In this document: positions 58,974-64,000 of the stretch, one piece after another | Layout: each line of letters begins with the position of its first letter | Numbering within the stretch: position 1 is the stretch's first letter | Source: Methylococcales bacterium | GTDB taxonomy: Bacteria > Pseudomonadota > Gammaproteobacteria > Methylococcales > Methylomonadaceae | NCBI GenBank assembly: GCA_030654015.1 | Contig: JAURYI010000073.1 | Coordinates: forward strand, 1-64,000 | Direction: 5' to 3' | Length of the DNA stretch: 64,000 nt | Notes under the pieces: generated by a model | The model's input: only the letters and a program-made list of their open reading frames with translations | What the model was told of the DNA's origin: nothing | Database searches by the model: none | Position numbers and translations under genes: made by a program

Positions 58974-59762
58974 ATGCTAAGTTACCCTAATATCGACCCC
59001 GTACTCATCGCCCTAGGCCCCGTCAAAATTCACTGGTACGGCATCATGTACCTCATCGGTTTTGCCGCCGTCTGGTTTTTAGGACAACGCCGCGCCGCAC
59101 AGCCATGGTCAGTCATCAAACCCGAAGCCATTGAAGACCTCGTGACTTACGGCGCGATAGGCGTGATTCTCGGCGGGCGCATAGGTTATATCCTGTTTTA
59201 TAATTTCAGTGCGTTTATCGACAACCCGCTGATATTATTCAAAATATGGCAGGGCGGAATGTCATTTCATGGCGGTATGCTGGGCGTATTTATTGCCATG
59301 TGGTGGTTTGCGAAAAAGCAAAACTGTACCGTCATGCAGCTCACCGATATTATTGCCCCGCTTGCGCCCATCGGTTTAGGTGCAGGCAGACTAGGCAATT
59401 TTATTAATGGCGAATTGTGGGGCAGAACCACCGATGTACCGTGGGCGATGATATTTCCCACAGGTGGTGAATTCGCACGTCACCCCTCTCAACTCTATGA
59501 AGCCTTTTTAGAAGGCTTGGTGTTGTTTGTCATTATGTGGATTTACACCAGCAAACCACGCCCCACTATGGCGGCAACTGGCTTAGCCGTATTACTGTAC
59601 GGCTGTTTTCGCTTTTTTGTCGAATTCTTCCGTATGCCCGACGCACATCTGGGTTATCTGGCACTCGATTGGGTAACAATGGGGCAGATACTCTCCACCC
59701 CCATGATTATCATCGGCGCGTTAATGGTTTTTTTCGCTTATCATCGAGCCGAGAAAACCTAA
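58974..59762 (+). CDS. lgt: prolipoprotein diacylglyceryl transferase
   Basis: [27 protein letters not shown]...[11 protein letters not shown]...[13 protein letters not shown]. Confidence 0.97.
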   Translation: MLSYPNIDPVLIALGPVKIHWYGIMYLIGFAAVWFLGQRRAAQPWSVIKPEAIEDLVTYGAIGVILGGRIGYILFYNFSAFIDNPLILFKIWQGGMSFHGGMLGVFIAMWWFAKKQNCTVMQLTDIIAPLAPIGLGAGRLGNFINGELWGRTTDVPWAMIFPTGGEFARHPSQLYEAFLEGLVLFVIMWIYTSKPRPTMAATGLAVLLYGCFRFFVEFFRMPDAHLGYLALDWVTMGQILSTPMIIIGALMVFFAYHRAEKT

Positions 59763-60598
59763 TGGCGGCACACTACCTCAGCCTGTTAAACGACATTCTT
59801 ACCAATGGCGTACAAAAAGGCGACCGCACAGGCACAGGCACATTATCCGTCTTCGGGCGGATGTATCGTCATGATTTAAGCGCAGGATTTCCGTTACTCA
59901 CCACCAAAAAACTGCACATCAAATCCATTATTCATGAATTGCTGTGGTTTTTACAAGGCGGTACTAACACGCGCTATTTGAATGAACACGGCGTAACGAT
60001 ATGGGACGAATGGGCAACGGACACAGGCGAACTAGGGCCTATTTATGGTGCGCAATGGCGAGCGTGGCGCGGTGAAGAGGGTCACGTTATCGACCAAGTA
60101 GCGGAACTGATTGCAGGTATAAAAGCCAATCCGAACAGCCGCCGCCACATCATCAACGCATGGCACGTCAGCTACCTGCCCGATGAGCGCAAAACCGCCG
60201 CCGAAAATATCGCCGCAGGTAAAATGGCACTCGCGCCCTGCCACGTTATGTATCAATTTTGGGTCGCTAACGGCAAACTCAGTTGTATGCTTACCCAACG
60301 CTCCGCCGATTGTTTTCTCGGCGTACCGTACAACATGGCATCACTGGCTTTCTTAACCCACATCGTCGCGCAACAATGCGACCTAGATGCAGGCGACATC
60401 GTCCACAGTTTTGGTGATTTACACTTGTACAACAATCACTTAGAACAAGCGAAGCTACAACTGTCACGCACACCACGCGCCCTGCCAACCTTGGTATTAA
60501 AACGCAAACCTGAGTCTATTTTTGACTACCAGTTTGACGATTTTGAAATAGTTGGTTATGACCCGCATCCTGCTATCGCCGCTGCAATTTCAATTTAA
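59762..60598 (+). CDS. thyA: thymidylate synthase
   Basis: [54 protein letters not shown] overlaps the lgt TAA. Confidence 0.97.
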   Translation: MAAHYLSLLNDILTNGVQKGDRTGTGTLSVFGRMYRHDLSAGFPLLTTKKLHIKSIIHELLWFLQGGTNTRYLNEHGVTIWDEWATDTGELGPIYGAQWRAWRGEEGHVIDQVAELIAGIKANPNSRRHIINAWHVSYLPDERKTAAENIAAGKMALAPCHVMYQFWVANGKLSCMLTQRSADCFLGVPYNMASLAFLTHIVAQQCDLDAGDIVHSFGDLHLYNNHLEQAKLQLSRTPRALPTLVLKRKPESIFDYQFDDFEIVGYDPHPAIAAAISI

Positions 60599-60610
60599 GG
60601 TAACGCTGAC

Positions 60611-60646
60611 ATCTGGAGTCAAAAATCATGATTTTTGACTCCAGAT
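60611..60646. repeat. 36-nt perfect palindrome ATCTGGAGTCAAAAATCATGATTTTTGACTCCAGAT between convergent genes
   Basis: 18-bp arms without mismatch; TCATGATTTTTGACTCC also at 19660-19676. Confidence 0.92.
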
Positions 60647-60654
60647 TTAAATAT

Positions 60655-62265
60655 TTAAATGCCTCGGTATCCTGAGGTAATCGGATACCGTCTATCACGC
60701 CCAAACGCTCTGCTGGTAATACGAATACAGGGTGGCGATTGACGGCGTTTGTATTCATTTCTATCCACCAAACTAATCGCTCTTGCTACGTCTTCGCGTT
60801 TAAAACCTGCTGCAATAATGTCTTCGGCAGATTGGTCCTGCTCCACATAACGCTCTAAAATCGGGTCTAAAATCTCATAAGGCGGCAGGGAATCAGCATC
60901 GACTTGATCGGGCGCGAGTTCAGCCGATGGCGGACGGGTAATGACACGTTCTGGAATCACGGCAGACAAGCTGTTGCGATAATTGGCAAGGGCATACACC
61001 AGCAATTTAGGCACATCTTTAATCGGTGCAAAACCGCCCGCCATATCGCCGTATAAAGTCGCATAGCCGACGCTCATTTCACTTTTATTGCCTGTCGTCA
61101 GTAGCAACCTGCCCTGCTTGTTGGACATTGCCATTAAAATTACGCCGCGACAACGCGCTTGGATATTTTCTTCGGTGGTATCTTTTTTAGTGCCTGCAAA
61201 AATATCAGCCAACATTCCTGTAAACGCGGTCACCGCTGGCTCAATCGGAATAATATGATGTTTAACACCCATTGCATCGGCTTGTAACACGGCATCTTCA
61301 TTGCTCATGTCTTGCGTGTAGCGCGACGGCATCAATACGACTTCTATCTTTTCAGCACCCAGCGCATCCACTGCCAACGCCAATACCAATGCGGAATCAA
61401 TACCACCTGATAAGCCTAAAATCGCGCCAGAAAAACCGTTTTTACGCACATAATCTTTAATGCCCAGCACTAACGCCTGATAAATACCTGCCGTTTCTTC
61501 GTATTGCGGCGCACAATGACTGGGAACAGGCAGCCCATCCTGAAATTCAATAACGCTGAGTTGCTCTTCAAATTCGGCGGCTCTAAAGACAATCTCGCCG
61601 TCAGTATCGGCGACAAACGACGCACCGTCAAAAATCAGTTCATCCTGCCCGCCGATTTGATTGACATACACCAGTGGAATTTGCGCGGCTTTGATTTGCG
61701 CACAAATCACCGCTTCACGTTGATCAACTTTGCCTGCATTGAAGGGCGAAGCATTCAGCGTTAATAACAGCTCCGCACCTGCCTGTTTGGTAGCGGCAAT
61801 AATACCGCCTTGCCAGACATCTTCGCAAATGGTCAGCCCGATAAACGTGCCGTTAAATTCAAATACACAGGGCTGTATGCCTTCGGCAAAATAGCGTTGT
61901 TCGTCAAATACGCCGTAATTGGGCAGGGCTTGTTTACGATAAGTTGCGAGTGTCACGCCTTGATGCAGGACGACCGCACTGTTGTACAGGTGTTCGCCGT
62001 CGTATTCAGGAAAACCTACGACGATGGCAATGTCTTTTACCTGTTCGGCGAGGGTATAAATGGCGTTATTGGCAGCGGCGATAAAATCTTTACGAAGTAA
62101 TAAATCTTCGGCGGGATAACCTGTCACGGTCAGTTCAGGGAATAGAACAATGTCCGCACCCATCTCACGGGCGGCGTGTGCCGTATTGATGATGTGCTGG
62201 ACATTGGCGGCAATGTTGCCGACTAAAAAATTGATTTGAGCAATAGCGATTTTTAGTGATGACAT
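60655..62265 (-). CDS. nadE: NAD+ synthase, glutamine-hydrolysing
   Basis: N-terminal nitrilase domain and LGLSGGIDSALVLALAVDALG synthetase domain. Confidence 0.95.
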   Translation of the reverse strand: MSSLKIAIAQINFLVGNIAANVQHIINTAHAAREMGADIVLFPELTVTGYPAEDLLLRKDFIAAANNAIYTLAEQVKDIAIVVGFPEYDGEHLYNSAVVLHQGVTLATYRKQALPNYGVFDEQRYFAEGIQPCVFEFNGTFIGLTICEDVWQGGIIAATKQAGAELLLTLNASPFNAGKVDQREAVICAQIKAAQIPLVYVNQIGGQDELIFDGASFVADTDGEIVFRAAEFEEQLSVIEFQDGLPVPSHCAPQYEETAGIYQALVLGIKDYVRKNGFSGAILGLSGGIDSALVLALAVDALGAEKIEVVLMPSRYTQDMSNEDAVLQADAMGVKHHIIPIEPAVTAFTGMLADIFAGTKKDTTEENIQARCRGVILMAMSNKQGRLLLTTGNKSEMSVGYATLYGDMAGGFAPIKDVPKLLVYALANYRNSLSAVIPERVITRPPSAELAPDQVDADSLPPYEILDPILERYVEQDQSAEDIIAAGFKREDVARAISLVDRNEYKRRQSPPCIRITSRAFGRDRRYPITSGYRGI

Positions 62266-62324
62266 AAAGGTTACTTAAAATAAGAATGGTGACTTATTTA
62301 AGTGTAACCTAAGCGCGTCAGCAA

Positions 62325-62744
62325 TTAAGAAAAAATATAAACAGTTGTTCCTAACGCACTAAATACAAATAATGTTTTAAGCCATGCTTTGACCTTGGGT
62401 GTACGGCAGAATGCTTGCGCCATTTCATAGCCGCGCAGAGCGGCAAAATAGACTTTGCGAGCAACATACCATGTCAAATAGCCCATCAGGATACAAAAAC
62501 TATAAAACAGGGTAACTTGTGCTTGTCGCGCTGAAAAACCAAAAGCCGCTTCCAAAAAATGCTCAAGCGCGGATTCAATCACTTCCAGTAATAAATGCAG
62601 ACAATGACCGATAAGCGGTAACAAAGTATCACCAAATAACAGCAGAATAAAAAATGCACCTATGTAACACGTTGTTTTTTTGTGGTGGTAACAAAGGGCT
62701 TTCAGATGTGCAAAAAATTGGGCTGACATAATATAGACTCTCAA
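62325..62744 (-). CDS. hypothetical membrane protein
   Basis: 139 aa with hydrophobic segments. Confidence 0.5.
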   Translation of the reverse strand: MRVYIMSAQFFAHLKALCYHHKKTTCYIGAFFILLLFGDTLLPLIGHCLHLLLEVIESALEHFLEAAFGFSARQAQVTLFYSFCILMGYLTWYVARKVYFAALRGYEMAQAFCRTPKVKAWLKTLFVFSALGTTVYIFS

Positions 62745-62777
62745 ATTTATTTACGTTGGAGGGTTTAGACCGTGTGG

Positions 62778-63416
62778 TCAGATTACGCAGGTGTCATCAT
62801 AAAAACTGACTTCACCCGTTGTTATATTGTGAGTACCACCCACAATACCTATCGTGCCTGCTTCAATCATTTCTTTTAAAATCGGGCTGCGTTCCATAAT
62901 GGCGTGTACGGTTCTTTTGACATTAATAGTAGCCACTTTTTCCACGAAGTCACTGTTATCTGAATTACGATTTTCAGTGATGGTTTTTTCATCATAAACA
63001 GCGGGCTGTATTTTGTTTAACAGCGCGGTCAAATTTCCCATTTCCACATGATCACACGCGCCTTTTATCGCACCGCACTTACTGTGTCCTAGTACCACGA
63101 TAATTTTAGACCCTGCTACTTTGCAACCGAATTCCATGCTGCCTAAAATATCTTCATTGATAATGTTGCCTGCAATACGGATACTAAAAACATCGCCCAA
63201 GCCTTGATCAAAAATCAGTTCCACCGAGGTACGCGAATCGATACAGCTTAAAATAACCGCAAACGGATGTTGCCCGTCGGAGGTTTCATTGGCTTGTTCC
63301 AGCAGATTACGATTAACTTTTAAATTATTGATAAAGCGTTTATTGCCTTCTTTTAACAAGGATAACGCCATCGCAGGGGTAATGGCGGCTTGCATTTCTT
63401 TGTTTAAGGTTTTCAT
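62778..63416 (-). CDS. beta-class carbonic anhydrase
   Basis: AVILSCIDSRTSVELIFDQGLGDVFSIRIAGNI...VVLGHSKCGAIKGACD. Confidence 0.94.
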   Translation of the reverse strand: MKTLNKEMQAAITPAMALSLLKEGNKRFINNLKVNRNLLEQANETSDGQHPFAVILSCIDSRTSVELIFDQGLGDVFSIRIAGNIINEDILGSMEFGCKVAGSKIIVVLGHSKCGAIKGACDHVEMGNLTALLNKIQPAVYDEKTITENRNSDNSDFVEKVATINVKRTVHAIMERSPILKEMIEAGTIGIVGGTHNITTGEVSFYDDTCVI

Positions 63417-63543
63417 AATTAAGTCATTTTCGAATTTTTAAGTGTAAAATAGCAACACTTCTTTATAAAGATAGTATCACTATCATTTTAAATTGCAAAG
63501 CTATTAATTATTTTTTGTAGAAACAGGCTGGATGGTTAGCACG

Positions 63544-64000
63544 ATGGAAATAAAGTTACACATTACAATGAATGAGAAATTATTTCTCAAAAATCCAGAA
63601 CACACTGAACTGGGTAAAAAAATCATTCAGCACAGCATTCGATTGATTTATGACAACGGCTTTGAAGCCTTCACTTTTAAAAAACTGGCAGGAGATATAG
63701 GTACAACGGAGGCGGGCATTTATCGGTATTTTGAAAACAAGCACCGCTTGCTGATTTATATTGTGGCGTGGTACTGGAGTTGGCTGGAATATCGCGTATC
63801 CGTTCACACCAACAATATTGACGACCCTGTTATCAAGCTGAAAAAGTCATTCAATTATTGGCGACCACCGTAGAAGACGATATTAAAAACGGCTATGTGG
63901 ATGAAACTATTTTGCATCAGATTATTATTACCGAAGGCTCTAAAACCTATCTGACCAAAAAAGTCTCTGAAGATAATAAAGACAGATTATTTAAACCTTA
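63544..64000 (+). pseudogene. TetR family transcriptional regulator with apparent frameshift at 63841-63845; continues past window end
   Basis: N-terminal TetR HTH to ...DPVIKLKK, then stop at 63873; reading continues in another frame as VIQLLATTVEDDIKNGYVDETILHQIIITEGSKTYLTKKVSEDNKDRLFKP. Confidence 0.7.

Noticed and set aside
59537-59761. N-terminal extension of thyA in the ORF track
   Set aside because: Overlaps lgt; ThyA sequence starts at [13 protein letters not shown] (59762) with TAATG coupling.

Overview
This 64 kb window is mostly core chromosome of a gammaproteobacterium-like genome, densely coded on both strands. Recognisable blocks are: yoaA/dinG-type helicase–tsaB; an Mla/MCE lipid ABC transport operon; galU–manC–cysC–DHH phosphoesterase; sufT–yciK–gph–ubiG; tolC/TetR divergent from emrAB; mgtE and corA convergent; tRNA-fMet–rimP–nusA–infB–rbfA–truB–rpsO–pnp; a CopC/HupE operon; pilS–pilR; sucCD; lgt–thyA; nadE; and a beta-carbonic anhydrase next to a TetR gene. 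Accessory DNA is concentrated at about 32.3–33.9 kb and 37.4–39.9 kb, with toxin–antitoxin pairs, an inverted-repeat-flanked RHH–EVE-like gene and small ORFs. Several families of short palindromic repeats are scattered through intergenic DNA, and one copy appears to sit in frame inside emrA. Main leads: (1) a CopC/HupE operon with a BNR/sialidase-fold lipoprotein carrying a CSCC motif; (2) a CorA with an apparent MgtE_N-like N-terminal domain next to mgtE; (3) a toxin–antitoxin island splitting rbfA from truB; (4) the RHH–EVE cassette between ~47-bp inverted repeats; (5) the in-frame palindromic element in emrA; (6) two adjacent related small exported helical proteins. All product calls come from reading the translations by eye; no database search was run.
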